A stretch of 64,000 bases of DNA from Dermacoccus abyssi (lineage in GTDB: Bacteria; Actinomycetota; Actinomycetes; Actinomycetales; Dermatophilaceae): contig NZ_QWLM01000003.1 of NCBI RefSeq assembly GCF_003515945.1, positions 1 to 64,000 of the forward strand. Direction: 5' to 3'. Shown in pieces: positions 40,524-49,170 of this stretch. The first letter of the stretch is position 1; each line of letters starts with the position of its first letter. Under the pieces are notes generated by a model. The model saw only the letters and a program-made list of their open reading frames with translations. It was not told the DNA's origin and searched no databases. The translations under genes and the position numbers were made by a program.

Positions 40524-40564
40524 AGAAGGCCGGATTCCCGATCGTTTCGGGATTCCGGCCTTCT
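40524..40564 (+). terminator. Terminator after ppgK
   Basis: Eighteen-base arms with one mismatch (AGAAGGCCGG...CCGGCCTTCT), followed by a T/C-rich tail. Confidence 0.8.
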
Positions 40565-40796
40565 CGTCCGTTCGGCGTGCGTGGCCGGGGTGCGGCCCGC
40601 ATCGATGACGTCACCTCGTGAGTTCTGCCACCGTGCCCGCTTCGACTGCCGGGGTGGTGGCCCGCGAAGCTCGTTGAGAAGTACTCAACACCACACCGCG
40701 CAAGGTGCGCAACAACCTCATCCTTGATTGATCATTCTGTTCAAAGCGGACGGGTATTCTCTGGTCATACCGCCCATCATGATCAGGGAGACGCAC

Positions 40797-41324
40797 ATGG
40801 AACCGGCCAAGGACGCTCGCGAGCAGCACCCCGACGTCCAGTTCGACGACACCGACCGCGCACTGTTGCTCGCTCTGGACGAGGATCCCCGCATGACGAC
40901 AATGGCCCTCGCGCAGCGGTGCGGACTGGCCCGCGGCACGGTGCACGCGCGTCTCGAACGCTTCCGCGAGGCCGGCGTCCTGCGCCTCAACAGCGCCCGC
41001 GTCGATCCCGCCAGGCTCGGGCGTCCGCTCAGCGCCATGGTTGCTGTCGAGCTCGACCAGCACGACATCGACGGTGCGATCGCCGCCCTCTCCCGGGTAC
41101 CCGAGGTGCTCGAGTGCTTCGCGCCCGCAGGCGAGACCGACCTCCTCGTGCGCGTTGTCGCACGCGACCCGGACGACCTCTACCGGGTGAGTGAGGATGT
41201 GCGTCTGTGCCCCGGCGTCACGCGCACCCGCACGAGCGTCTACCTGCGTAGGGTCATCCCCTACCGCGTCGGGCCGCTGCTGCGCGAGGGGCTTGCGGCG
41301 AACCGGCTTCCGAAGACGCGCTGA
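40797..41324 (+). CDS. Lrp/AsnC-family transcriptional regulator
   Basis: A 175-residue regulator: N-terminal helix-turn-helix (about 16-65, with TTMALAQRCGLARGTVHARLERF) and C-terminal ligand-binding RAM domain (about 78-155, with LVRVVARDPDDLYRV). AGGGAG lies six bases upstream of ATG 40797; the frame extends further upstream without conservation. Ligand and targets are unknown. The AT-richer stretch before it (40722-40770) may hold its own operator. Confidence 0.88.
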   Translation: MEPAKDAREQHPDVQFDDTDRALLLALDEDPRMTTMALAQRCGLARGTVHARLERFREAGVLRLNSARVDPARLGRPLSAMVAVELDQHDIDGAIAALSRVPEVLECFAPAGETDLLVRVVARDPDDLYRVSEDVRLCPGVTRTRTSVYLRRVIPYRVGPLLREGLAANRLPKTR

Positions 41325-41400
41325 CGAGCACGGGCCGCTACCACACGAATGCGGTTCGTCCTAGGCTCGAACGGGCACGGCGCCGTGCCACCCCGCTCGT

Positions 41401-41855
41401 CGAGAGGACATAGCACAAAGGTTCAACGCCGCCCAGGTCCGTGAAACCGCCCCACCCGGCTGGGCTCAGATCATGGGGTCGCTCAGGCCCGCTACATGAC
41501 GAAGGACTTCGCGACGGGCCTGGCCCTCGTCGAACGCATCGGCGCGTCGGCCGAGGAGACGGACCACCACCCCGACATCACCCTCACCTTCTCCGATGTC
41601 GTCGTGTCCCTGCGCAGCCATGACGTCGGGCGCATCACGAGCCGCGACCTGCGCCTGGCCACCAGGATCGGCGAGCACGCCGACGATCTCGGCGTGGAGG
41701 CGGACGTCGCAGGCCTCACCCAGCCAGGTCTCGGCCTCGACACCCGCCGTCACGCCGACGTCGCGCCGTTCCACGCGGCCCTGCTCGGCTCGTCGCTCGA
41801 GAACGGTAAGCCGGTCGATTCCACGGGTCAGGTGCCCACGCTCTGGTGTCAGAAC
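41401..41855 (+). pseudogene. 5' part of a pterin-4a-carbinolamine dehydratase/VOC fusion gene
   Basis: The readable protein runs FNAAQVRETAPPGWAQIMGSLR, then after a one-base loss near 41486 continues in another frame as RYMTKDFATGLALVERIGAS...DHHPDITLTF, the dehydratase signature. A partner domain follows (VAPFHAALLGSSLENGKPVD...VPTLW) that resembles the VOC/glyoxalase extension found on this enzyme in Actinobacteria. It stops abruptly near 41855; the missing end is found at 59298-59532. The intact enzyme recycles oxidised tetrahydropterin. No start codon could be fixed. Confidence 0.8.
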
Positions 41856-42284
41856 TCGGACGATGCGGCCAACGCACTAGGGAGCCTGGTAAGGCCGTTG
41901 CCCACATATGGAGTGCGGAACCCGCAGACCGCTCACCCAGCGACACTAACGAACCGCCCCTCACCCGGGGTGCCAGACGACAGATGGCTCCGGGAAACCA
42001 ATTGGATTGTCCGGTAGTCAGACGTTGCCACAACATGCCGCGAGGCGTGGGGCAGAACACGGCAGGCCCAGTCTGAGCGAGCGCAGAGACGCTCCCCGTG
42101 AAAGTCGGTGACAGATCGCGACACACATCCCGCCCAGAGGCGCCCTTAGTCCTGCGCGTGCGCTGTAGCCGACGGCCTCTTCCCGACCAGCGGACTGTCA
42201 ACAACCTGACGGCCGAGTACACCTAGCGCACCATGACCGTGCTTGCGGGAACACCACCACCCCAGGGGCCTGTGTTTACAGTCG
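41856..42284. other. Non-coding left margin of the inserted region
   Basis: No credible gene, RNA or repeat was recognised in these 430 bases. Base use looks less GC-biased than in flanking genes. It lies between the broken dehydratase gene and the left end of the IS3-type element. Confidence 0.5.
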
Positions 42285-42308
42285 GGACTGCTGCACGGAT
42301 AGGTGACA
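42285..42308 (+). repeat. Left terminal inverted repeat of the IS3-type element
   Basis: Pairs with 43607-43630, 22 of 24 bases identical. Confidence 0.85.
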
Positions 42309-42650
42309 TCGAACCTGGCTGACTCAACCAGTCGGCCTGGAAGGATGATCACCGTGCCCAAGCCCCACCCCCCAAGAGTTTCGTGACGATGTCGTGCGCA
42401 TGGCCCGCGCCCGCGAAGCGGGCGTCACTCTCGCCCAGATCGGATGAGACTTCAGCATCCACGAAATGACGCTGAACACGTGGATGCGCCAAACCGACAT
42501 CGACGACGGCAACAGGCCCGGCGTCAGCCGCACCGAATCCCACGAGCTACGCGGCGCACGCCGGCGCATTCGCCTGCTCGAGCAAGAGAACGAGGTCCTG
42601 CGCCGCGCGGCGGCGTACCTGAGTCAGGCGAACTTGCCGGGAAAGGCTCT

Positions 42651-42678
42651 TCCCCCGCAAGCGGGAGGTGCCTCCACC
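42651..42678 (+). repeat. 28-base repeat, copy 1, inside the IS relic
   Basis: Contains CCCCGCAAGCGGGAGGTGCC with a CCCGC/GCGGG mini-palindrome. It interrupts the expected AGGCTCTTCCCGCTCGTG join at the start of OrfB. It matches copy 2 at 24 of 28 positions. Confidence 0.7.
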
Positions 42679-43091
42679 GCTCGTGAACGAGCTCACCGCT
42701 GACGGCATCCCCGTCGTGGTGTCCTTGCGGGTCCTTGGCTTAGCTCGTGCCCCGTACTACCGCTGGCTCGCTGAACCCATCACCCAGCCGAGTGGGACCA
42801 AGCCCACCGTGCGAATGCGCTGTACGACGCTCACCGCGACGACCCCGAATTCGGCTACCGCTACCTCCACGAAGAAGCCGCCGCCGCGGGCGTCAGCATG
42901 TCGGCCAGGACAGCATGGAAACTGTGCTCCGCCAACGCGTGGTGGTCGAGCTTCGGCAAGAAGCGCGGCAACAACGGTAAGAAGCCCGGGCCGCCCGTGC
43001 ACGATGACCCGCTGGCGACCGTTGATGAGCAAGGTGTGACACGGCACGAGTTCATCGCCGATCACCCGAACCAGGTGTGGCTGAGCGACAT

Positions 43092-43119
43092 TACCCCGCA
43101 AGCGTGAGGTGCCCCGACC
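43092..43119 (+). repeat. 28-base repeat, copy 2, inside the IS relic
   Basis: Contains CCCCGCAAGCGTGAGGTGCC and interrupts OrfB immediately after the catalytic WLSDIT motif, bringing in a TGA. It is related to copy 1 at 42651. Confidence 0.7.
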
Positions 43120-43598
43120 TCGCACTGGACGAACGAAGGAAAGCTGTACCTGTGCGCGGTCAAAGACGTGTGCTCAGGCCGCATCGTGGGCTACTCGATC
43201 AGCGACCGGATGAGGTCGAGTTTGGCTGTCGCCGTGTTGGATTCCGCCGTCTCCCGACGCCGTGCTGAGGGCGCCGGCGTGGCAGGGTGCATCGTGCACA
43301 CCGACAGAGGCTCGCAATGCAGGAGCCGGAAGTTTCGTGCACGCGATCAACCGGCAGGACCTGGCCGGGTCGATGGGGCGCGTCGGCGCTACGGTGACAA
43401 CGCCGCGATGGAATCGTTCTTCGCGCTCCTTCAAAACAACGTCCTGGATCGGCAATCCTGGGCGACGCGAGAGGAACTTTGGATCGCGATCGTCACGTGG
43501 ATCGAGCGGACGTATCAACGGCGCCGTCAGGACCGCCTCGGACGATTGACGCCCATCGAGTTCGCAACCATCATGACCACAGCAGTCGAACTGGCTGC

Positions 43599-45133
43599 CT
43601 AACCCCTGTCACCTAACCCTGCAGCAGTCCTGTGCGCTACCGACTTCATCACTGACCTCCGCAAGTAGTCAGCCACCCGCGCCGCGGCGAGCTTGCCGCT
43701 GACGAGCACCATTGGCACGCCGACACCCGGCACGGTGCCGGAACCGGCGAAGAATACGCCCGGGCGGCGGCGTTCGACGTTCGGCGGGCGGAACGGGCCG
43801 GTCTGCAGGAACGTGTGGCTGAGCGCGAACGGCGTTCCCGCGGCCATACCCTGCCCCTGCCAGTCGGTGGGATCGACGAACTCGTCGGTGACGATCGTCG
43901 TCGGGTAGCCGGCGTCATCGAGGAAAGCGAGCAGCTCCTCCTTCATGCGCGGCCGCTCGGCCGCCCAGTCGACACGCCCGACGTCGAGGTTGGGTGCGGG
44001 CTCGAGGACGTACAACGTCGAACAACCCTCCGGCGCGGCGGTGGCGTCGTCACGAGACGGAATGGTGACGAGCCGCGACGGTCCTGCATCCGCGTGCCGC
44101 GCACGAGCAGATCGTCGAACGACTCCTCCCACGCCGTGCCGAAGTGGATGTTGTGGTGCGCGACGTCGCTCGGCACACCCTCGACCCCGAGGTGCCAGAC
44201 GACCGCGGATGGCGAGTACGTCGCACGCTTCAGGACGGCGGGCGGTTCGAGGTCGTCGAGCAGCGTGCGGTAGGCGATGGGCAAGTCGGTCGTGCAGACG
44301 ATCGCGTCACACGGCAGGCGCTCGTCACCACTCGGGCTGGACGTCTCGACCCCGGCGACGGCGCCGTCAGCGCGGGTGAGGATGCGCGTCACCGTCGTGT
44401 CGTAGCGCTGTTCGACGCCTGTGCGCCCGAGCGCACGCGCCATCGCCTCGGGCACCTCGCGCATGCCGCCGGCCGGGAACCAGACACCCTCGATCGAGTC
44501 CATGTACGTGATGACGGCGTACAGCGCGAGCGCCTTCTCCGGCGCGAGACCTGCATACATCGCCTGGAACGAGAAGATGCGGTGCAGGCGTTCGTCGTCG
44601 AAGCGCTCGCGGATGACGGGCCCGAGGTGACGGAACCCGCCGAGCCTCACAAGCCGCGCGGCTGCAGCCGGGTTGCGCAGCAGGTCGAGGGGTGAGTCGA
44701 AGTTCGCGTCGATGAAGTGCGGCATCTCGACCTCGTACAGCCGCCGCAGCCACGCGACGAAGTCGTCGAACGCCGCCGCGTCCTTCGCGCCGCACTCGCG
44801 CGCGATCTCCTCGCGCATCGCCTCGTGGCCGTGGCGGACGAAGATCGTCGAACCGTCCGCGTAGCAGGCGCGGTAGGCGGGGTCGAGCAGCGTCAGGTCG
44901 AGCACATCGTGTACGCCCACGCCGATCTGCGCGAGGGCTTCGTCGACGAGGTCGATCATCGTCAGGACGGTCGGGCCGGTGTCGAACGTGAACCCGTCCC
45001 GCTCGAGGCGGATACCGCGCCCACCCGCCTGCGCCTGCTTCTCGACGATGACGACGTCGTGCCCGGCACCGCGCAGATGACAGGCTGCGGCCAGGCCGGC
45101 GAGACCGGCTCCGATGACGACGACGCGACTCAT
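43599..45133 (-). pseudogene. crtI: Phytoene desaturase CrtI, frameshifted (possible sequencing error)
   Basis: FAD-dependent desaturase converting phytoene to lycopene. The N-terminal part (MSRVVVIGAGLAGLAAACHLR... with the dinucleotide motif at 6-11) reads in one frame from ATG 45133 to RGTRMQD. The rest (PSRLVTIPSRDDATAAPEG ... GSGTVPGVGVPMVLVSGKLAA) continues in another. Adding one C in the CC run near 44082 restores it. The last residues (from about SVMKSVAHR) run into the IS3 end at 43630. The start overlaps the idi stop (ATGA). If the shift is real, the pathway stops at phytoene. Confidence 0.88.
43607..43630 (-). repeat. Right terminal inverted repeat of the IS3-type element
   Basis: Pairs with 42285-42308. 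Confidence 0.85.
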
Positions 45134-45912
45134 GCGAGATCCTTCTCCTCGAGGGGTTCGTGTTCTTCGTGCTGCGTGTGCTCGTGCGCGGTCTCATCGT
45201 GCGGGAGCGCGAGCGGCGAGAGGCCGTTCTCCCCCAGCTGCTCGGCGAGCAGCACGATCTGCTCGGCCGCCCACGGGCTGAGCAGCGCCGGAGTGCGACG
45301 CGCGAGGTGGACCGCGTCGGGCCAGGCGATCCAGGCCCACTCGCATACTTCGTCGGGGTGCGGTTCGAGCTGCGCCGGGTCGATGCGCCCGACGAGCACC
45401 GGGCAGATCTCGTGCTCGACGATGCCGGACGCGTCGACCGCGCGGTAACGGTAGCTCGGCAGGACGACGCGCAACTGCGTCACATCCAGCCCGAGCTCTT
45501 CACGCACGCGCCGGCTCACCGCGTCCTGCGTGGGTTCGTCGGGGCGCGGATGCCCGCAACAGGTGTTCGTCCACACACCCGGCCACGCGACCTTCGTCAG
45601 CGCGCGACGGGTGAGCAGCAGGCGACCCGCGTCGTCGAGCAGGTAGCTCGAGAAGGCGCGATGCAGCGGCGTGTCATGGGTGTGCACCTCGGCGCGCGGG
45701 CACGTGCCGATCGCGGCGCCGTCATCGTCGAGCAGGACGACGACGTCGTCGGTCGCGGCCGGCACACCCGTAGTAGGAGCGGGGGGCGCGGCACCGAACG
45801 TCGCTTCCGCTGGCTTGCCGGGCGCGTCGATCATCGGCGTCTCGCGCATCGGGGGTGCTTCTTTCGAGTCGTCGGCGTGAGGTGCTGGATGATCCTGACG
45901 ACGTTCACGCAT
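45130..45912 (-). CDS. idi: Isopentenyl-diphosphate isomerase, type 1
   Basis: Interconverts IPP and DMAPP, supplying the primer for GGPP. The Nudix-type core has the catalytic Cys118 in TNTCCGHP, metal ligands in HRAFSSYLL and PGVWTNTCCGHP, and RRVREELGLD. The frame of 260 residues includes an unusual 50-residue Pro/Ala-rich N-terminal extension; starts at later methionines are possible. ATG 45912 overlaps the crtE stop by eight bases and its stop overlaps crtI, so it is an integral part of the carotenoid operon. Confidence 0.92.
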   Translation of the reverse strand: MRERRQDHPAPHADDSKEAPPMRETPMIDAPGKPAEATFGAAPPAPTTGVPAATDDVVVLLDDDGAAIGTCPRAEVHTHDTPLHRAFSSYLLDDAGRLLLTRRALTKVAWPGVWTNTCCGHPRPDEPTQDAVSRRVREELGLDVTQLRVVLPSYRYRAVDASGIVEHEICPVLVGRIDPAQLEPHPDEVCEWAWIAWPDAVHLARRTPALLSPWAAEQIVLLAEQLGENGLSPLALPHDETAHEHTQHEEHEPLEEKDLA

Positions 45913-47113
45913 CGCGCACCGCCAGTTCGTCGGCGAAACGCGTGAGTTCGTCACGCACCGCGCCCTGCGGCAGCGCCGCGAGAGCATCGAGGGCATCAGC
46001 GTGGCGATCGGCGATGCGGGCGACGGCCTGCGCGCGCACGCCCGCCGCGTCGAGGCGCTGCAACCAGGCGTGTGTCTCGGCCTCGTCGAGTGGTTCGCGA
46101 CCCGGCGCCAGGCGTCGCGTCAGCTCGCCGTCGAGGGCCGAGTCGGCGAGGCCGAGGACGGTCGTCGGCTTGCGTTCGCGCAGATCCTCGCCCGCCGGTT
46201 TGCCCGTGACGGCGGGTTCGCCCCACAGGCCGATGATGTCGTCGGCGAGCGCGAACGCCTCACCGAGCGCGGCGCCGAATCGGCTCAGCCACGCCGGTGG
46301 CGCGCTCTCGCCGGCGAGCAACGCGCCGATCTCGAGGGGGCGCTGCACCGTGTACGCGCCCGACTTTGCGTGCGCGACGCGGCGTGTGCTCACCTCGTCG
46401 AGGCGTGCCTCGGCGGCGAAGACGAGGTCGAGCCGCTGCCCGGTGACGAGCTCGACGACCGCTGCGTCCCACGCGTCGGCCACGTGCTCCGGCAGAGCGC
46501 GGACGAGGCGGTTCGCGAGCGCGAACGCGAGATCACCGGCGAGGACGGCGACGCTGTCGCCGAGGCGCGCAGCGTCGGGGCCGTCGGGCTGAGCTGCGGC
46601 GGCTCTCACCTGGTGGTGCGCGGTCGGAGCGCCGCGTCGCGTGTCGGAGGCATCCATGACGTCGTCCTGCAGCAACCCGAACAGGTGCAACAACTCGAAG
46701 GCCGCAGCGACGCGAACGACAGCGTCGGTGGTCGCGGGGTCGTCGTCGGGGTTGGTGCACTCGCGCGCCGCGAGGTACCCGAGGCGGACGAGCCGGGGCC
46801 GCACGAGTTTGCCGCCGGCTGCGAGAAGATCACGTACGAGCGTCTCGAGCGACGATGCCTCGACCAGCGCTGACGAGGGCAGTCCGGCCGTCACCACACC
46901 GCCGGCGTCGGCCGCGAAGGAAAGGCTCTCGGCCAAGCGTGCCTGTACGTCGTCGAGAAAGCTGGCGGCATCGGTGAGACGGCACGCGTCGCTGCGGCGT
47001 CCTCCATCTCGACTCTCGGTGTTGCAGCGTCCCGCGGCGCACCGCTCGCGCCCGAGTCCTTCGAGCCCGGAACGTCCGGCGTCGGGGGCGACGTCGTTCT
47101 GCCGTCCGCTCAT
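45905..47113 (-). CDS. crtE: Geranylgeranyl diphosphate synthase
   Basis: Prenyltransferase that builds the C20 precursor. The first aspartate-rich motif is DDVMD (150-154), the second DDIIG (291-295), the latter typical of actinobacterial enzymes. GKLVRPRL (101-108) binds IPP. The 402-residue frame includes a non-conserved, perhaps disordered 45-residue N-terminus; the true start could lie further in. ATG 47113 overlaps the crtU stop (ATGA). Confidence 0.93.
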   Translation of the reverse strand: MSGRQNDVAPDAGRSGLEGLGRERCAAGRCNTESRDGGRRSDACRLTDAASFLDDVQARLAESLSFAADAGGVVTAGLPSSALVEASSLETLVRDLLAAGGKLVRPRLVRLGYLAARECTNPDDDPATTDAVVRVAAAFELLHLFGLLQDDVMDASDTRRGAPTAHHQVRAAAAQPDGPDAARLGDSVAVLAGDLAFALANRLVRALPEHVADAWDAAVVELVTGQRLDLVFAAEARLDEVSTRRVAHAKSGAYTVQRPLEIGALLAGESAPPAWLSRFGAALGEAFALADDIIGLWGEPAVTGKPAGEDLRERKPTTVLGLADSALDGELTRRLAPGREPLDEAETHAWLQRLDAAGVRAQAVARIADRHADALDALAALPQGAVRDELTRFADELAVRDA

Positions 47114-48855
47114 CGGCCACGCCCTGACGAATCGCGACCTACCGTCGCGAGGCCACGGTCGCGCAGGCGCAGCGCCGCACGGGCGGCGCGCAGCGACCGC
47201 GGGAACCGCGCCCGCGTCGGCACGCTCCACAGCTCGTGCCCCGGCAGCCCCCAGTGGCGCAGCAACGCGTTCGCGGCCTGAAAACCGGTCGTCGCCGCCC
47301 GCTCCATGAGCGCGACGGGCAGCTCGCAGCGCACGCCGTCACCGGCGAGGACGAGGTTCGGCTGCGGCGTGACGGCGCCCGGGCGCGCGGCCCACTCGTC
47401 CGTGCCGGCGAGGGGGCAGTCGGCCTCGACGAGCACCTCCTCGTGCACCGGCTCGCACCCGGTGAGCTCAGGGTGCAGGCGCTCGAGCTGATGTCGTAGG
47501 TCGGCGAGCACTTCGTCATCGGTGACGTCGTCGGGCACCGCGTAGGCATGCAGTTCGACGACGCTGCCGCCGCACTGGTTGGCCCACTGGGCGGCGCCGT
47601 CCTCGAGGTCGTGGACGAGCGAGACGTTGTCGAGATGGCCGTACGCGGCCGTGCCGACGAACGGCGCGCTGCCCGCCGCGACGGGGCGGTCGAACCACAG
47701 TCGCTGCACGATGAAACGAGGCGCCATCTCCCCGGTCAGCACGGACGCACGCCAGGCCTCGTCGCCGAGGTCGGTGCCGTCGACGAGACGCTGCAGCACG
47801 TCACGGCTTGTCGCGATGACGACGGCGTCGGCGCGGAGCGAGCCATGGGCATCGTCACAGTCAATGGCGAAGTCAAGGCGGCCGCGACTCGCCTCGTCGG
47901 TACCCGCCGCACCCGCAGCCGCGCCGGCGCTGACACGGAAGCCGTCCCCGTCACGCTCGATCGACTCGACGCGGCAACCCGACACGACCTCCGCGCCGAG
48001 GCCTTCAAGATAGGAGCGCAGCGGACGCCACATCGTCGTGTCGAAGTCGTCGCGGCTGACGTCGAACAGCAGCCCCTCGCCGGAACCGAGGAAGTACATG
48101 TGGAACATGGCGACGAGTTCGCCGGCGGAGAAGTCGCGCGGCTCGGCGAAGAAGCTGCGTGCGAACACCTCGAGCGCGAGCGAGCGCATGCGTTCCGGGA
48201 ATCGCAGCGCGTCGAGGGCGTCGGCGGCGCTCACCCCGTCATAACGCGAATACGTGGCGGGGAAGTCGACGTCGAGCAGGTCGAGGGCGCGGTCGGCATC
48301 GACGCGCGTGAGGTCACGCAGGCCGAACGAGGGGCTGCGGGCGATGAACGACAGGAAGTTGAGCGGCGGCCGCGTCGCGATCTTCGTGAACGAATCCTGC
48401 GTGCCGTCGGCGTGACGTAGAGGGTAGTCGTCGACGGGCCGCAGACATTCGAGGCTCGGGTCGACGCGGCGCAGCAGCGCGCGCAGGTTGTAGTACTGGC
48501 GGAAGAACGCGTGAAACCCGCGGCTCATCGTCGCTCGATCGTCCGGGGCGCCCGACGCGTCAGCGCCCGGGGTCGGCACGTCGACGGGCCAGCTGCGCAC
48601 GCGGCCTCCCAGGCTGCTCTCCGCCTCGAGCAGCGTGACGCGCACGCCGCGCTCAGCCAGCCCGACGGCGGCGCTGATGCCGGCGATCCCACCACCTACG
48701 ACGACGACGTGGGGCGCCGCGGCGTCCGGCACCCTCGACGCAGCAGGGCCGCCCCGACCGTCAGGCTCATGCCGTTCGGCCGCCGCATCACGTCCGGGGC
48801 GCCACTGCGGCACTCGTCGCAGCCCTGCCGTGAAGGCCTCGATCGTCGCGCTCAT
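47110..48855 (-). CDS. crtU: CrtU-type carotenoid desaturase/methyltransferase
   Basis: FAD-dependent enzyme of 581 residues. The dinucleotide motif VVVVGGGIAGISAAVGLAER begins near residue 50, and the block MSRGFHAFFRQYYNLRALLRR matches what I recall of beta-carotene desaturase/methylases that form the aromatic end rings of isorenieratene. LVLAGDGVRCELPVALMERA near the C-terminus closes the FAD domain. It overlaps crtYd and crtE by four bases each. Assignment to CrtU rather than another CrtI-like oxidoreductase is likely but by eye. Confidence 0.8.
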   Translation of the reverse strand: MSATIEAFTAGLRRVPQWRPGRDAAAERHEPDGRGGPAASRVPDAAAPHVVVVGGGIAGISAAVGLAERGVRVTLLEAESSLGGRVRSWPVDVPTPGADASGAPDDRATMSRGFHAFFRQYYNLRALLRRVDPSLECLRPVDDYPLRHADGTQDSFTKIATRPPLNFLSFIARSPSFGLRDLTRVDADRALDLLDVDFPATYSRYDGVSAADALDALRFPERMRSLALEVFARSFFAEPRDFSAGELVAMFHMYFLGSGEGLLFDVSRDDFDTTMWRPLRSYLEGLGAEVVSGCRVESIERDGDGFRVSAGAAAGAAGTDEASRGRLDFAIDCDDAHGSLRADAVVIATSRDVLQRLVDGTDLGDEAWRASVLTGEMAPRFIVQRLWFDRPVAAGSAPFVGTAAYGHLDNVSLVHDLEDGAAQWANQCGGSVVELHAYAVPDDVTDDEVLADLRHQLERLHPELTGCEPVHEEVLVEADCPLAGTDEWAARPGAVTPQPNLVLAGDGVRCELPVALMERAATTGFQAANALLRHWGLPGHELWSVPTRARFPRSLRAARAALRLRDRGLATVGRDSSGRGR

Positions 48856-49169
48856 CGTGCGTTCTCCTTCCGGCGGGCGCCGTGGTGTTCCCACAGCAGG
48901 ATCGTCAGCGTCACCATCGAGAAGCCGAAGCCGAAGTCCTCGATCGGAATGTCCCACGGAAAGCGGATGCCGAGGAACTGATCCCGCCCGTAGAGGACGA
49001 TCGGGTCGCTCAGCTTCGTCAGCCAGCCGTCGACGAGGATCTGGAACGCGAACACGATGACCATCGAGCACCAGTAGCGCGCCGAGGTAAAGATGCCGGT
49101 GCGCCAACGCCCTTCGAGAGCGACGACGCCGATCATCGACGCGACGGTCAGCACGGTGTACTCGGGCAC
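48852..49169 (-). CDS. crtYd: Lycopene cyclase subunit CrtYd
   Basis: Small membrane protein of 105 residues, one half of the heterodimeric lycopene cyclase. Three hydrophobic spans are visible and the signature PIEDFGFGF is at 75-83. The GTG start lies one base after the stop of the Rieske-CrtYc gene; the stop overlaps crtU. It needs CrtYc for activity in known systems. Confidence 0.9.
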   Translation of the reverse strand: MPEYTVLTVASMIGVVALEGRWRTGIFTSARYWCSMVIVFAFQILVDGWLTKLSDPIVLYGRDQFLGIRFPWDIPIEDFGFGFSMVTLTILLWEHHGARRKENAR

Positions 49170-49170
49170 G

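Larger units (their letters stand above)
42354..43602 (+). pseudogene. IS3 transposase OrfA/OrfB remnants
   Basis: The OrfA relic reads QEFRDDVVRMARAREAGV, then a TGA near 42447, then the leucine-zipper region RIRLLEQENEVLRRAAAYL. The OrfB relic shows the DDE integrase residues: WLSDIT, then HTDRGSQ, then NAAMESFFALL. Frames change several times and there are stops, so it cannot make transposase. Two short related insertions interrupt the coding sequence (see the 28-base repeats). Confidence 0.85.
42285..43630 (+). mobile_element. Degenerate IS3-family insertion sequence
   Basis: The ends are 24-base inverted repeats matching at 22 positions: 42285-42308 (GGACTGCTGCAC...) and 43607-43630 (read on the minus strand GGACTGCTGCAG...). 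Between them lie relics of the two IS3 transposase frames. No target-site duplication is evident (TCG on the left, TGT on the right), consistent with age or rearrangement. Its right end abuts, and probably supplies, the end of the crtI reading frame. Confidence 0.85.

Noticed and set aside
42651-43119. CRISPR array
   Set aside because: Only two repeat-like units exist, 440 bases apart inside a transposase relic, with no regular spacers and no cas genes. Reported only as a repeat.
46001-46873. Plus-strand frames antisense to crtE and other crt genes
   Set aside because: They follow from GC-rich codon bias; the minus-strand genes carry the conserved motifs.
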